Assembly: GCF_900444945.1 (NCBI RefSeq)
Contig: NZ_UFRM01000001.1
Location: 382,501 to 446,500 of the forward strand
DNA: 64,000 nucleotides
Reading direction: 5' to 3'
From: Actinobacillus lignieresii
Lineage (GTDB): Bacteria > Pseudomonadota > Gammaproteobacteria > Enterobacterales > Pasteurellaceae
Position numbers and translations under genes: made by a program. Positions 17,565-27,522 of the stretch are shown here, piece after piece (within the stretch, counting starts at the first letter, position 1; the number at the start of each line of letters is the position of its first letter). A model generated the notes under the pieces. The model was given only the letters and a program-made list of their open reading frames with translations. It had not been told where the DNA came from and searched no databases.

Positions 17565-18707
17565 ATGAAAATTCGTACTAAATTAACCGCACTTTCTAGT
17601 GCGCTTTTACTTAGTTCTACATTCATCGGAGGCAATGCTATGGCAAATTTACCGCAATCAGCAACAATGATTGAAGTCCCAACTCAAACCGTTCAACTGA
17701 CTCAAGAATGGGATAAGATTTTTCCAAAGTCAGATAAAGTGGAACACCGCAAAGTAACTTTTAAAAATCGTTATGGTATTACTTTGGTTGGTGACTTGTA
17801 TGTACCGAAAGGTGCGACAGGTAAATTACCTGCGATTGCGGTAAGCGGACCATTTGGTGCGGTAAAAGAACAAACATCGGGGCTGTATGCGCAACATATG
17901 ACAGAGCGAGGTTTTATTACCGTAGCATTTGATGGTTCGTACACTGGGGAAAGCTCAGGTTTACCACGTAATGTACCTTCTCCTGAAATTAACACAGAGG
18001 ATTTTTCAGCAGCAGTAGATTTTCTGGGTTCACTGGAAAATGTAGATCGTGAGAAAATCGGTATTTTAGGTATTTGTGGTTGGGGTGGTTTCGCATTAAA
18101 TGCGGCAATTTCGGATACTCGTGTAAAAGCGGTTGCAGTAAGTACAATGTATGATATGACTCGTGTTAATGCGAATGGTTACGAAATCAAACTTGATCCG
18201 AAAGGGCAGTATGATCGAGTGCCAGCACAAACTGCAGAGGAACGCTATAAAATGAAAGAGGGATTAAATAACGCCCGTTGGGAAGCAATGAAAGACGGTT
18301 ATGCAACGTTATTGCCTGCGAACAATCTCGATCCGAAAAAAGACATTATGGCTAAAACACCAAAATTCTTTGCGGAATATGCGAATTTCTACCGAACTGA
18401 ACGAGGTTTTCATCCACGTTCAGTAAATTCGAACCCTGAACATTCTTGGATGACAACTGCATTTTTACCATTAATCAATATGCCGATTTTGAAATATGCT
18501 GCAGAGTTAAAAGCACCAGCGCTAGTGGTTCACGGTGAAAAAGCGCATTCTCGTTATTTTGGTGAAGATGCATTCAAAGCTTTAGGTAGTAAAAATAAAG
18601 AGCTTGTTATTGTAGAAGGGGCTTCTCATACAGATTTATATGATGATGTAGCAGGTAAAATTCCATACGATAAATTTGAACAATTCTTCAAAACTAACCT
18701 GAAATAA
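17565..18707 (+). CDS. Exported alpha/beta hydrolase, dienelactone-hydrolase-like
   Basis: A 380-residue protein with a signal peptide cleaved near NAMA/NLPQS, so probably periplasmic. The hydrolase core shows LPAIAVSGPFGAVKEQ, the nucleophile elbow GICGWGG with Cys in place of Ser, as in dienelactone hydrolases, and a late His in GASHTDLYDD. It is divergent from a LysR gene and followed by an acetyltransferase and a cyclophilin-like gene. Its 5' end carries a Hin-type uptake core (ACCGCACTT, 17586-17594). The substrate is unknown. Confidence 0.88.
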   Translation: MKIRTKLTALSSALLLSSTFIGGNAMANLPQSATMIEVPTQTVQLTQEWDKIFPKSDKVEHRKVTFKNRYGITLVGDLYVPKGATGKLPAIAVSGPFGAVKEQTSGLYAQHMTERGFITVAFDGSYTGESSGLPRNVPSPEINTEDFSAAVDFLGSLENVDREKIGILGICGWGGFALNAAISDTRVKAVAVSTMYDMTRVNANGYEIKLDPKGQYDRVPAQTAEERYKMKEGLNNARWEAMKDGYATLLPANNLDPKKDIMAKTPKFFAEYANFYRTERGFHPRSVNSNPEHSWMTTAFLPLINMPILKYAAELKAPALVVHGEKAHSRYFGEDAFKALGSKNKELVIVEGASHTDLYDDVAGKIPYDKFEQFFKTNLK

Positions 18708-18709
18708 GA

Positions 18710-18773
18710 ACAAGCGGTCAAATTTCGCTAAATTTTTGCAAAAAAAGAGGGGAATTTGACCGCCTGTCTTTTT
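18710..18773 (+). terminator. Terminator after the hydrolase gene
   Basis: CAAGCGGTCAAATTT (18711-18725) pairs with a near-complementary AATTTGACCGCCTG (18753-18766; one changed base in the uptake core), followed by T's. Confidence 0.75.
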
Positions 18774-18791
18774 GAAAATTAGAGAACAAAA

Positions 18792-19367
18792 ATGCAATAT
18801 GCTATTGATTTACCTATCGATAAGTTGATTCCTCAAGGAAGCCAAATTTTTGAAGATATTCATCGAATTGTAGCGGAAAATGCTTATAAAATTGCCGAAT
18901 TATCAGGAAAGTTTCAAACACAAGCAGACATTCAACGTCTATTAAGCGAGATTACCCAATCGCATATTGATGAAACTTTACACGTTAATTTGCCGTTATA
19001 TTGTGATTTTGGTCGTCATCTTCGCATCGGCAAAAATGTATTTATTAATACCGCTTGTATGTTTACCGACTTGGGGGGAATTACACTTGAAGATAATGTT
19101 TTGCTTGCCCCAAGAGTGAATATTATTACAGTTAATCATCCAACGAATCCGCAAACTCGTCGTGGCGTAATCGCTAAACCTGTGCTGATTAAGCAAAATG
19201 TTTGGATTGGCGCAGGCGCAACGGTTTTAGCCGGTGTTACGATCGGTGAGAATGCGATTGTTGCAGCTGGTAGTGTCGTGACTAAAGATGTGCCGGCAAA
19301 TACGATTGTTGCCGGTGTACCGGCTAAAATCGTTAAAATAATTGATGAGGTTAGCAATGAAAATTAG
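18792..19367 (+). CDS. Hexapeptide-repeat acetyltransferase
   Basis: Cytoplasmic O-acetyltransferase of 191 residues in the maltose/galactoside acetyltransferase group. A helical N-terminal cap is followed by a left-handed beta-helix with hexapeptide repeats (IGKNVFINTACMF, VWIGAGATVLAGVTIGENAI, AAGSVVTKDVPANTIVAGVPAK). The catalytic His is likely the one in TVNHPTNP. It overlaps the next gene by 11 bases if that starts at 19357. The substrate is unknown. Confidence 0.88.
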   Translation: MQYAIDLPIDKLIPQGSQIFEDIHRIVAENAYKIAELSGKFQTQADIQRLLSEITQSHIDETLHVNLPLYCDFGRHLRIGKNVFINTACMFTDLGGITLEDNVLLAPRVNIITVNHPTNPQTRRGVIAKPVLIKQNVWIGAGATVLAGVTIGENAIVAAGSVVTKDVPANTIVAGVPAKIVKIIDEVSNEN

Positions 19368-19764
19368 GCTTCTGATTGGGTTGATTTTCAGTTTATGTTT
19401 TAGTCCGTTTTTACAAGGGAAAACGATGCAAATTAAGATAGGACAACAAATTTTCGAAGCAAAATTAGCCGATACCGAGGCTGCACAGCAACTTACAGAA
19501 TTGTTACCTTTAACATTAGAAATGCAAGACCGCCTACGCAATGAAAAATTTGCAGAATTATCTCAAAATTTGACCGCTTATGATCAGGCAGTCGGCTCAA
19601 TTCAAACAGGCGATATTTTACTTTGGCAGGGGAATACATTAGTGATTTTTTATGAGCGTTTTGATACGCCTTATCGCTATACTAACATTGGCAAAATTCA
19701 TAATGTGAGCGGATTAAAAGAGGCGTTAGGGAAGGGGAGCATAAAGGTTTTTTTTGAGAATTAA
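19357..19764 (+). CDS. Exported cyclophilin-like fold protein
   Basis: About 135 residues with a signal peptide (MKIRLLIGLIFSLCFSPFLQG) and a small beta domain of the Cyclophil_like2 type (KIGQQIFEAKLADTEAAQQL, VGSIQTGDILLWQGNTLVIF, YTNIGKIHNVSGL). Such proteins often lie beside flavodoxin, hydrolase or acetyltransferase genes; no enzyme activity can be claimed. ATG at 19357 is preferred over 19342 because it opens on the signal peptide and has GAGG upstream. Confidence 0.8.
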   Translation: MKIRLLIGLIFSLCFSPFLQGKTMQIKIGQQIFEAKLADTEAAQQLTELLPLTLEMQDRLRNEKFAELSQNLTAYDQAVGSIQTGDILLWQGNTLVIFYERFDTPYRYTNIGKIHNVSGLKEALGKGSIKVFFEN

Positions 19765-19801
19765 CCGTAATACGTGAACGTCATATATTTCAAATAGCTA
19801 A

Positions 19802-19834
19802 AGAAGAAAGCCTTTAAAACTTTCTTCTTTTTTA
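19802..19834. terminator. Terminator between convergent genes
   Basis: AAGAAGAAAG pairs with CTTTCTTCTT and is followed by T's on the + strand. It separates the cyclophilin-like gene from kdkA. Confidence 0.8.
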
Positions 19835-19843
19835 TTAATAGCA

Positions 19844-20548
19844 TTATTTATGGTAACCAGCGAGCAAAGCCTGCCAATTTTGCTCGTTAAATCGAATATT
19901 TAAACGTGTTTGTTCTTTTTTAAACGAGCGTAGCAAACGAGCCAAGTTTTCCGTTTTCCAATCATTAGTTTGCGAAATACCGCATTTATCGAAATCAATT
20001 AAGAAAAATTGACCGCTTGTCGGTTCAAGCAAAATATTATGGATATTTAAATCCGAATGATGCACTTGATGATCGTGTAATCGACGAATCAATTTACCGA
20101 TTTGTTGATATTGCGTGTCGGAAAGCGCATTGGTTTGGAGATATTTACTCAAATCTTGTGTGCCTTCGATTTTTTCCAGCATAATGTCCGCTCGATACCA
20201 AAAACAGGTTTTTTCCACTTTTAACGCAATCGGTTGAGGGACGGGTAAATGCCATTCGTGCAATTTTTCCAATAAGGAAAATTCTTGAAACGCTCGGGTG
20301 TTTTCCAGCCCGTTAAATAGATACTGATCTTTGACGATTTTACCGAATAGCCCGCCGCGATAGTAATGACGAAGTACCGTATTTACGCCCAATTCGGCTT
20401 GCGTGTTTAGAAACCAAGTAATGCCTCTGCCTTTGGACGAGCCTAACAAGCGGTCGGAATCGGCAAAATTTTTGCAATTAAGCAACGTTTTTAAGGTTTC
20501 TATCTGTGAAAGGGAGACAAGTTTAGGATTAAAGTGATAAAAAATCAT
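19844..20548 (-). CDS. kdkA: 3-deoxy-D-manno-octulosonic acid (Kdo) kinase
   Basis: Phosphorylates the single Kdo residue of lipid A-Kdo, a step found in Haemophilus-type lipooligosaccharide. Its 234 residues show a protein-kinase-like fold: Lys/Arg-rich glycine loop area (GSSKGRGITWFL), catalytic loop HHSDLNIHNILL (Asp about 165) and metal-binding FLIDFDK. The length fits KdkA. It acts at the cytoplasmic face of the inner membrane, in the same pathway as lpxL at 22710. Confidence 0.92.
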   Translation of the reverse strand: MIFYHFNPKLVSLSQIETLKTLLNCKNFADSDRLLGSSKGRGITWFLNTQAELGVNTVLRHYYRGGLFGKIVKDQYLFNGLENTRAFQEFSLLEKLHEWHLPVPQPIALKVEKTCFWYRADIMLEKIEGTQDLSKYLQTNALSDTQYQQIGKLIRRLHDHQVHHSDLNIHNILLEPTSGQFFLIDFDKCGISQTNDWKTENLARLLRSFKKEQTRLNIRFNEQNWQALLAGYHK

Positions 20549-20648
20549 ACGGATTATTGGGACGAGTTATTATTGAGATAAATTTTAGTGCTATTTTTTT
20601 TGATGTCAATTTGTTAAAATTCTCGCCTTGATTTTTAGAGGAACCCCA

Positions 20649-21305
20649 ATGAGCATTATCTCCGCAGAAGCCCAAAAAGTGCGTGAAGCCTTAATTGCGA
20701 AAGGCATTGAAACCCCAACCGTTCAACTGACTAAAGACAAAGATTCCCGTCGTGCCGAAATTCAACAGCATATGCGTTCGGTACTGGAATTACTGGGATT
20801 GGATTTACAAGACGATAGTTTGGAAGAAACTCCGCACCGCTTGGCGAAGATGTATGTGGATGAAATTTTTAGCGGCTTGGATTATGCGACTTTCCCGAAA
20901 ATTACCAATATTGAAAATCGTATGAAAGTCAGCGAAATGGTGTTGGTGGACGATATTACCCTGACTTCCACTTGCGAACACCATTTTGTGACGATTGACG
21001 GTAAAGTGGCGGTGGCGTATTACCCGAAAAAATGGGTAATCGGCTTATCTAAAATTAATCGCGTGGTGCAATTTTTCGCTCAACGTCCGCAAGTGCAAGA
21101 GCGTTTTACCGAACAGATCCTAACCGCATTCCAAACGATTTTAGAAACGGACGATGTCGCGGTTTTTGTTAAAGCAACACATTTCTGCGTGAAATGCCGC
21201 GGCGTGAAAGATACGAATAGCTATACGGTAACGTCGGCATTCGGCGGCGTTTTCTTAGAAGACAGAGAAACGCGCAAAGAATTTTTAGGTTTAATCAATA
21301 AATAA
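20649..21305 (+). CDS. folE: GTP cyclohydrolase I
   Basis: First step of tetrahydrofolate synthesis: GTP to dihydroneopterin triphosphate. The 218 residues are close to the 222 of E. coli. Zinc ligands appear as CEHHF (about 108-112) and CVKCRG (about 178-183), and active-site motifs as [12 protein letters not shown] and QERFTEQI. The start at 20649 is preceded by AGAGGA; seven upstream in-frame codons do not belong to the family. Confidence 0.96.
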   Translation: MSIISAEAQKVREALIAKGIETPTVQLTKDKDSRRAEIQQHMRSVLELLGLDLQDDSLEETPHRLAKMYVDEIFSGLDYATFPKITNIENRMKVSEMVLVDDITLTSTCEHHFVTIDGKVAVAYYPKKWVIGLSKINRVVQFFAQRPQVQERFTEQILTAFQTILETDDVAVFVKATHFCVKCRGVKDTNSYTVTSAFGGVFLEDRETRKEFLGLINK

Positions 21306-21312
21306 TTGAACG

Positions 21313-21367
21313 GATAAGCGGTCTGATTTTGGCAAATTTTTGCAAAATTTAACCGCTTATCTTTTTT
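21313..21367 (+). terminator. folE terminator
   Basis: GATAAGCGGT (21313-21322) pairs with ACCGCTTATC (21352-21361), with AAATT-rich extensions and a T6 tail. Confidence 0.8.
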
Positions 21368-21383
21368 GATATAGAGCGAAATA

Positions 21384-22172
21384 ATGAAAATTGCATTAGG
21401 CATTGAATATGACGGCAGTCGCTATTTCGGCTGGCAGCGTCAAGATGAAGTGGAAAGCGTGCAACAGAAGCTGGAAGAAGCATTGTCGATTGTCGCCAAC
21501 GCGCCGATAGAGGTTTTTTGTGCCGGACGAACCGATTCCGGCGTACACGGTACGGGGCAAGTGGTGCATTTTGAAACGCAGGCGATACGTCCGTTACAAA
21601 GTTGGTGTTTCGGTACCAATGCGAATTTACCGGACGATATTGCGGTAAAATGGGCGGTTGAGGTAAGTGAAGATTTTCACGCCCGTTTTAGTGCCATGGC
21701 AAGACGTTATCGTTACATTATTTTTAATAACAAACTGCGTTCGGCAATTTTGCCGAAAGGTGTCTCACATTATCATTATGAACTCGATCATCAGAAAATG
21801 CACGAAGCCGGTCAGTTTTTGTTAGGCGAAAATGACTTTAGCTCATTCCGTGCCGCTAAATGTCAATCGCATACCCCTTGGCGTAACGTTCATTATCTGA
21901 ATGTCAGCCGCTTGGGTAATTATATTGTGGTGGATATTCAAGCGAATGCTTTTGTGCATCATATGGTGCGCAATATTGTCGGAAGCCTAATTGAAGTCGG
22001 GCAGGGCAGACAACCGGTCGAATGGATTCAATGGTTATTGGCACAACGAGATCGTACCTTAGCGGCGCCGACCGCAAAAGCGGAAGGTTTATATTTGGTG
22101 GATGTGCATTATCCGGAGCGTTTCGGTATCCCTAAAACCGCATTAGGTCCGTTATTTCTGGCGGATAATTAA
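21384..22172 (+). CDS. truA: tRNA pseudouridine(38-40) synthase
   Basis: Makes pseudouridine at positions 38-40 in the anticodon arm of tRNAs. The 262 residues carry the catalytic Asp motif [16 protein letters not shown] (Asp about 52), RRYRYIIFN and [14 protein letters not shown]. Length and motifs match TruA. It stands between folE and convergent raiA with a terminator on each side. Confidence 0.96.
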   Translation: MKIALGIEYDGSRYFGWQRQDEVESVQQKLEEALSIVANAPIEVFCAGRTDSGVHGTGQVVHFETQAIRPLQSWCFGTNANLPDDIAVKWAVEVSEDFHARFSAMARRYRYIIFNNKLRSAILPKGVSHYHYELDHQKMHEAGQFLLGENDFSSFRAAKCQSHTPWRNVHYLNVSRLGNYIVVDIQANAFVHHMVRNIVGSLIEVGQGRQPVEWIQWLLAQRDRTLAAPTAKAEGLYLVDVHYPERFGIPKTALGPLFLADN

Positions 22173-22178
22173 ATTAAA

Positions 22179-22207
22179 AAAGCCAAACCGAAATTCGATT
22201 TGGCTTT
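22179..22207. terminator. Bidirectional terminator between truA and raiA
   Basis: AAAGCCAAA (22179-22187) pairs with TTTGGCTTT (22199-22207) around an 11-base loop; runs of A and T on both sides serve both strands. Confidence 0.85.
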
Positions 22208-22230
22208 ATCTTCAATTGTTATTTAATTTT

Positions 22231-22545
22231 TTAAACGTTTTTTAAAGTACTGTCCGTACGACGCGCTTCATTTTTATGTACTAATTTATTTAATTGCGTT
22301 TCGAGTTTGGTTTCGACTTCATTAATTGCTAAATATAAATCTTCGTTATTTGCCTTCGCAAAAAGTTCTCCGACCGGGGTACCGATAGACGCTTCAACTT
22401 CATAACTATTCGGCAATTTATGGATCATAAAATGCGGATTGATTAACTGAGTTTGCCATTTTTCGAGTTTCGCTAAGCGTTCTTCAATATGGGTACGAAT
22501 TGCAGGGGTTACATCCATTTGTTTGCTTGAAATATTGATTGTCAT
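22231..22545 (-). CDS. raiA: Ribosome-associated inhibitor / hibernation factor
   Basis: Binds the 30S subunit and stabilises inactive ribosomes during slow growth. The 104-residue protein has the beta-alpha-beta-beta-beta-alpha fold of the YfiA/HPF family (INISSKQMDVTPAIRTHIEE, KLEKWQTQL, DLYLAINEVETKLETQLNKL). It has no long C-terminal extension, so it is a short-form factor; RaiA and Hpf cannot be fully told apart by eye. AGGAAAA lies before the ATG. Confidence 0.9.
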   Translation of the reverse strand: MTINISSKQMDVTPAIRTHIEERLAKLEKWQTQLINPHFMIHKLPNSYEVEASIGTPVGELFAKANNEDLYLAINEVETKLETQLNKLVHKNEARRTDSTLKNV

Positions 22546-22709
22546 AGCATTTTCCTCTTTGTGAAGGGGTTATTAAGTTGATTTCAAAATATGACTTTTA
22601 CTCCAAAATATCAAGTCAAAAAATGAAGCAAAATTTAAAAATTTGATCTACTTAACACTTTTTTAGTGTTTTTGATTATAATCTATCCGAAAAATTAGGA
22701 TGGTAAAAA

Positions 22710-23651
22710 ATGACTGAGAATAAAAACATTCCGCCGTTTGAGTTACGCTTCTTGCACCCGAAATATTGGGGGCTTTGGCTGGGGCTGGGGTTATTTAAAT
22801 TAATTTTGTGCTTACCTTATCCGGTCTTGGTCGTATTAGGTAAGGGGGTGGGTAAACTGTTTGCCAAACTCGGTTTCGGTAAACGTAGAATGCGTATTGC
22901 ACGCCGGAATTTAGAACTCTGCTTTCCGGATTATTCCGCCGAACGGATTCAAGCTATTTTAGCCAAAAATATCGAATCAGTCGGTATGGCGATTATTGAA
23001 ACCGGTATGGCGTGGTTTTGGTCGGATAAGCGTATTCTTAAATGGTCGAAAATCGAAGGGCTGGAACATCTTAAAAATCAGCCACAAGGAGCGGGGATTT
23101 TATTAGTCGGTGTGCATTTTCTCACGTTAGAAATGGGCGCACGCATTGTAGGGCTTCATCACCAAGGTGTGGGTGTTTATCGACCGAATGATAATCCTTT
23201 ATTAGATTGGATTCAGTTTCGCGGCAGAGTACGCTCAAATAAGGCGATGCTCGATCGTAAAGACTTACGCGGTATGATTCGTGCTTTAAAAGCGGGCGAG
23301 ACGATTTGGTATGCGCCGGATCATGATTACGGACGTAAAAATAGCGTATTCGTGCCGTTTTTTGCCGTAAATGAAGCTTGTACTACGGCGGGGACGCGAA
23401 TGTTATTACGTTCCGCACCGAATACGGTGGTCGTGCCGTTCAGTCCGATTCGAAATGACGATTTTTCCGGATATACGGTAAAAGTCAGTCCGGCGGTTGA
23501 TTTTAGTGAATGTAGTGATGAATTGGATACTGCAACCAAAATGAATAAAGTCGTTGAAACTGAAATTCTGAAAGAAGTCAGCCAATATATGTGGTTACAT
23601 CGCCGGTTTAAAACACGCCCGCAAGAATCGGACAAGAGTTTATACGATTAA
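22710..23651 (+). CDS. lpxL: Lipid A biosynthesis lauroyl/myristoyl acyltransferase (HtrB family)
   Basis: Adds a secondary acyl chain to Kdo-lipid A at the inner membrane. It has 313 residues, with an N-terminal membrane segment (WLGLGLFKLILCLPYPVLVVLG), the acyltransferase motif GVHFLTLEMGAR (HX4E, about 137-148), GVYRPNDNPLL, YAPDHDYGRKNSVFVPFF and LHRRFKTRP near the end. Length and motifs match Haemophilus HtrB. Monocistronic, with its own terminator. Confidence 0.93.
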   Translation: MTENKNIPPFELRFLHPKYWGLWLGLGLFKLILCLPYPVLVVLGKGVGKLFAKLGFGKRRMRIARRNLELCFPDYSAERIQAILAKNIESVGMAIIETGMAWFWSDKRILKWSKIEGLEHLKNQPQGAGILLVGVHFLTLEMGARIVGLHHQGVGVYRPNDNPLLDWIQFRGRVRSNKAMLDRKDLRGMIRALKAGETIWYAPDHDYGRKNSVFVPFFAVNEACTTAGTRMLLRSAPNTVVVPFSPIRNDDFSGYTVKVSPAVDFSECSDELDTATKMNKVVETEILKEVSQYMWLHRRFKTRPQESDKSLYD

Positions 23652-23692
23652 AATAAACCCGACATGAATTAATAGTGTCGGGTTTATTTTTT
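23651..23692 (+). terminator. lpxL terminator
   Basis: AATAAACCCGACA pairs with TGTCGGGTTTATT, followed by a T run to about 23692. Confidence 0.88.
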
Positions 23693-23809
23693 CTTTCCGT
23701 ATTTTCTTTAATTTTTTAGTTGTTATTCGCAAAAAATACTTGCATATTTAAAGCGAATTTTGCAATCTAACAAAATATTGTACATAACAAGAAAATACAG
23801 GAGATGATT

Positions 23810-24697
23810 ATGGCAACCCCACTATTTCACGGCAGTATTGTTGCGCTTGTCACGCCGATGACACACGGTGAAGTAAATTACGAAGAGTTAAAAAGATTGG
23901 TTGAACACCATGTTCAAGCCGGTACGCACGGTATCGTATCGGTCGGTACGACGGGTGAATCCACCACATTAAGTATTGATGAGAACGTGAAGGTAATCAA
24001 GAAAACCGTGGAGTTTGCAGACGGTCGTATTCCGATTATTGCCGGTACGGGTTCAAATGCAACCAGTGAAGCGATTATTTTAACCAAATTACTTACCAAT
24101 AGCGGTGTTGCCGGCTGTTTAAGTGTGGTGCCTTATTATAATAAACCGACTCAAGAAGGGATGTATTTACACTATAAAGCAATCGCCGAAAGTACCGACT
24201 TACCGCAAATTTTATATAACGTACCGAGCCGTACCGGTAGCGATTTAAAACCGGAAACTATCGGTCGTTTAGCTGAAATTCCGAATATTGTCGGTGTAAA
24301 AGAAGCGACGGGCGATTTAACTCGTTTGCCTCTAATCAAAAAATTAGCCGGAGAAGATTTTATTTTCTTAAGCGGTGACGATGCGACGGGTCTAGAATCT
24401 ATGAAACTCGGAGGTCAAGGTGTGATTTCCGTTACGAATAACGTTGCGGCAGCCGATATGGCGAAAATGTGCGAGCTTGCGTTAGCCGGTAAATTCGATG
24501 AAGCGGAAGCGATTAACCAACGTTTAATGGCGTTACACCACGATTTATTTATCGAAGCGAATCCGATTCCGGTAAAATGGGCGGCGTATAAATTAGGTTT
24601 AATCAGCGAGCCGAACTTACGTTTACCATTAACCACGTTATCTGAAGCGGCTCAACCTACCGTATTAGCCGCATTACAAAAAGCCGGTTTAATTTAA
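23810..24697 (+). CDS. dapA: 4-hydroxy-tetrahydrodipicolinate synthase
   Basis: Condenses pyruvate with aspartate semialdehyde in lysine/diaminopimelate synthesis. About 295 residues: GTTGEST, Tyr in [10 protein letters not shown] (about 133) and Schiff-base Lys in GVKEATGD (about 161). The start at 23810 ([13 protein letters not shown]) is chosen because AGGAG at 23799-23803 sits six bases before it; the upstream ATG at 23804 would touch that site. The 118-base leader shows no lysine riboswitch. Confidence 0.96.
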   Translation: MATPLFHGSIVALVTPMTHGEVNYEELKRLVEHHVQAGTHGIVSVGTTGESTTLSIDENVKVIKKTVEFADGRIPIIAGTGSNATSEAIILTKLLTNSGVAGCLSVVPYYNKPTQEGMYLHYKAIAESTDLPQILYNVPSRTGSDLKPETIGRLAEIPNIVGVKEATGDLTRLPLIKKLAGEDFIFLSGDDATGLESMKLGGQGVISVTNNVAAADMAKMCELALAGKFDEAEAINQRLMALHHDLFIEANPIPVKWAAYKLGLISEPNLRLPLTTLSEAAQPTVLAALQKAGLI

Positions 24698-24721
24698 CCG
24701 CTTGTTAGCACGATAAAGAAA

Positions 24722-24750
24722 GAAACCCCGTGATATAACGGGGTTTTTTG
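24722..24750 (+). terminator. dapA terminator
   Basis: AACCCCGT (24724-24731) pairs with ACGGGGTT (24738-24745) and is followed by TTTT. It lies between convergent dapA and the transporter gene. Confidence 0.85.
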
Positions 24751-24794
24751 TTAGATAAGCGGTTAAATTTACCGAAAAATTTGTAACGATTTGT

Positions 24795-26333
24795 TTAGAA
24801 CAGCTCAACGACTTTGGCAAATACCATAATAACACCGTAAGCAAGCGGTACGGTAACGATAATCCAACGTAACCACACCATACAGCCGCCGTGTGCGACT
24901 TCTTCGGCAACGAGGTAAGTATCCGAAATGACCGTTTCATCACTTGGTTCCGCACTGTGCGCCGCGTCTTTCAACGGTAATTCGTGATGTTTTTCATGTA
25001 CCGCTTTCACACTTAAATTACAGATAAGTCCGATAATCAATAATGCCGCCATAATATACATCGTAATACTGTAAGCCTGTGCCGCCGGTACGCCGTTATC
25101 GATTTGCATTTGGCGAATATAGTTTACTAGAACAGGGCCGATGACTGCGGCAGTGGACCAAGCAAGTAATACGCGTCCGTGAATAGCTCCGACTTGATAA
25201 CTACCGAATAAATCGCGAAGATAAGCAGGGATTGCTGCGAAACCGCCGCCGTACATGGAAATAATCACACAGAAGCCGATTACAAACAGTGCTTTGTTGC
25301 CGCTTTCGCCTAATGACGGAATAATAAAGTAAAGCACAGAACCGAGTAAGAAGAAAATAGAGTATAAATTTTTACGTCCGATTTTGTCCGAAATACTCGA
25401 CCAGAAGAAACGTCCGCCCATATTAAACAGACTGAGTAAGCCTACAAATCCGGCTGCCGCTAGGGTACCGATTGCCGCTTGCTTACCGACGGAAACTTCC
25501 GAGAATAATTCTTGAATCATTACCGACGCCTGACCGAGAACCCCGATACCGGCGGTAACATTTAGACATAAAATCCAGAACAGTAGCCAGAACTGTGGTG
25601 TTTTCATCGCTTTATTCACACCGACATTATGCGAGCTTACCAATTTATTCTTAGGTTTACTTTCCACAAAACCTTTCGGTTTCCATTCCGGATGCGGTAG
25701 GCGAATAGTGAAGACGCCGAACATCATAAAGATGAAATAGAAAATACCTAATACGATAAAGGTTTCGACAATCCCTACCGATGTCGGGCTACTGAAGAAG
25801 TTCATTAACGCCACGGAAATTGGAGAAGCGAGCATTGCACCGCCGCCGAACCCCATAATGGCTAAACCGGTCGCCATCCCCGGTTTATCCGGGAACCATT
25901 TCATTAAGGTTGAAACCGGTCCGATATAACCTAGACCTAAGCCGATACCGCCGAGTACGCCGTTGCCTAAATATAACAGCCATAAATTATGGGTATGTAC
26001 GCCGAATGCCGCAACAAGAAAACCTAAGCTAAAGCAAATGGTTGCGACGAACATCGCTTTACGAGGACCGACACGTTCCATCCATGTACCGAATAATGCG
26101 GCGGAAGCTCCTAATACGGCAAGTGCGATACTAAATACCCAACCGACGGTGGTCAGTTTCCAGTCGCCCGCTACGGATTGAGTGATACCGATAACTTTAG
26201 TGAGCGGTGCATTGAAAACCGAGTAAGCGTAGATTTGTCCGATAGATAAATGTACGGCAAGGGCGGCGGGAGGAATTAACCAACGATTAAATTGCAAAGG
26301 CGCAATGGTTTTTTCACGATCTAAGAATGACAT
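24795..26333 (-). CDS. OFA-family major facilitator transporter
   Basis: Inner-membrane carrier of 512 residues with 12 predicted membrane helices and an extended C-terminus. Typical oxalate/formate antiporter family motifs are the N-terminal HLSIGQIYAYSVFN, GNGVLGGIGLGLGYIGPVSTL, WFPDKPGMATGLAIMGFGGG and GGRFFWSSISDKIGRKN. Relatives include E. coli YhjX (pyruvate-related). The formate dehydrogenase genes lie only 3 kb away, but that does not prove formate as substrate. Confidence 0.88.
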   Translation of the reverse strand: MSFLDREKTIAPLQFNRWLIPPAALAVHLSIGQIYAYSVFNAPLTKVIGITQSVAGDWKLTTVGWVFSIALAVLGASAALFGTWMERVGPRKAMFVATICFSLGFLVAAFGVHTHNLWLLYLGNGVLGGIGLGLGYIGPVSTLMKWFPDKPGMATGLAIMGFGGGAMLASPISVALMNFFSSPTSVGIVETFIVLGIFYFIFMMFGVFTIRLPHPEWKPKGFVESKPKNKLVSSHNVGVNKAMKTPQFWLLFWILCLNVTAGIGVLGQASVMIQELFSEVSVGKQAAIGTLAAAGFVGLLSLFNMGGRFFWSSISDKIGRKNLYSIFFLLGSVLYFIIPSLGESGNKALFVIGFCVIISMYGGGFAAIPAYLRDLFGSYQVGAIHGRVLLAWSTAAVIGPVLVNYIRQMQIDNGVPAAQAYSITMYIMAALLIIGLICNLSVKAVHEKHHELPLKDAAHSAEPSDETVISDTYLVAEEVAHGGCMVWLRWIIVTVPLAYGVIMVFAKVVELF

Positions 26334-26424
26334 GGATGCTCCATTTAGAGATTATTAACAATAATTTAACGTAATTATAACAGCAAAAATCATTTGCGCA
26401 AACGTTTGCGTAAGAGAGTATTCA

Positions 26425-26456
26425 GTAAAAAAAGCCTCTTTTTTCAAAAGAGGCTT
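26425..26456 (-). terminator. folD terminator
   Basis: AAGCCTCTTTT pairs with AAAAGAGGCTT; on the minus strand the stem is followed by a seven-T run. Confidence 0.85.
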
Positions 26457-26477
26457 AATTGCGGAATAAATTGAAAA

Positions 26478-27335
26478 TCAGACCGCTTGTAAATGAACTT
26501 GATAGGCTTGCAAGGTATTTTGCATTAACATCGCTACCGTCATCGGACCGACACCGCCCGGTACCGGCGTGATGAAGCTCGCTTTAGCTTCCGCAGCGGA
26601 GTATTCCACGTCACCGATTAATTTGCCTTCCACTCGGTTAATGCCGACATCAATCACAATCGCACCCGGTTTAATCCATTCACCTTTTACAAAGTTAGGT
26701 TTACCGACTCCGGCAACCACAATATCCGCTTGCGAAACGTGATAAGCCAAATCTTTAGTGCGGCTATGTGTGACGGTAACGGTACAACCGGCAAGCAGTA
26801 GTTCCATTGCCATCGGACGACCGACAATATTTGAAGCGCCGACAACAACGGCATGTAATCCGGCGAGATTCACGCCGGTACTTTCCAGTAATTTCATTAC
26901 GCCGTATGGGGTGCAAGAGCGCAAAGTCGGGATTTTTTGGCATAAACGTCCGACATTGTAAGGATGGAAACCGTCCACATCTTTATGCGGCACAATCGCT
27001 TCGGTAACTTTAGTCGCATCGATCTGTTTTGGAAGCGGTAATTGCACTAAAATACCGTCCACCGAATCGTCATGGTTTAATTGTTCGATAATCGCAAGTA
27101 ATTCGGCTTCACCGGTTTCGGCAGGCAGATCGTACGATTTTGATTCGATACCGATTTCGGCACAGCTTTTTCGTTTACTATTCACATACACCTGAGAGGC
27201 GGGATCCATTCCCACTAAAATCACCGCTAATCCCGGTTTACGTTTACCTTGTGCGGTATAGGCTTGAATTTGTTCGGCGATATTCGCTTTAGCTTGCTTT
27301 GCCACTGCCGTGCCTGAAATAATGTGTGCCGTCAT
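26478..27335 (-). CDS. folD: Methylenetetrahydrofolate dehydrogenase / cyclohydrolase
   Basis: Bifunctional one-carbon enzyme converting 5,10-methylene- to 10-formyl-tetrahydrofolate. About 285 residues: catalytic Lys in YVNSKRKSC (about 56), [19 protein letters not shown], the NADP-binding [12 protein letters not shown] and [14 protein letters not shown]. The start at 27335 ([14 protein letters not shown]) has GGGAG upstream; a longer frame adds ten residues without family support. Confidence 0.95.
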   Translation of the reverse strand: MTAHIISGTAVAKQAKANIAEQIQAYTAQGKRKPGLAVILVGMDPASQVYVNSKRKSCAEIGIESKSYDLPAETGEAELLAIIEQLNHDDSVDGILVQLPLPKQIDATKVTEAIVPHKDVDGFHPYNVGRLCQKIPTLRSCTPYGVMKLLESTGVNLAGLHAVVVGASNIVGRPMAMELLLAGCTVTVTHSRTKDLAYHVSQADIVVAGVGKPNFVKGEWIKPGAIVIDVGINRVEGKLIGDVEYSAAEAKASFITPVPGGVGPMTVAMLMQNTLQAYQVHLQAV

Positions 27336-27522
27336 TGTATCTCCCTTGATTCGATTAGATTGCAAACGTTTGCTATTTTGTCAGAAAACGGTTGATTTGC
27401 AAGTAGGTAAGTTAAAGATCGCTATGTATAAATACGATTAAAGTTCAAACAGTTAAACGATAATACTTAAAAAAGAGATTGACGAAATTTAAGATAAGTC
27501 TATAATAAATCTCACTTTTCGT

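Noticed and set aside
23693..23809. Lysine riboswitch upstream of dapA
   Set aside because: The leader is about 120 bases, AT-rich and lacks the multi-helix conserved elements of a lysine riboswitch.
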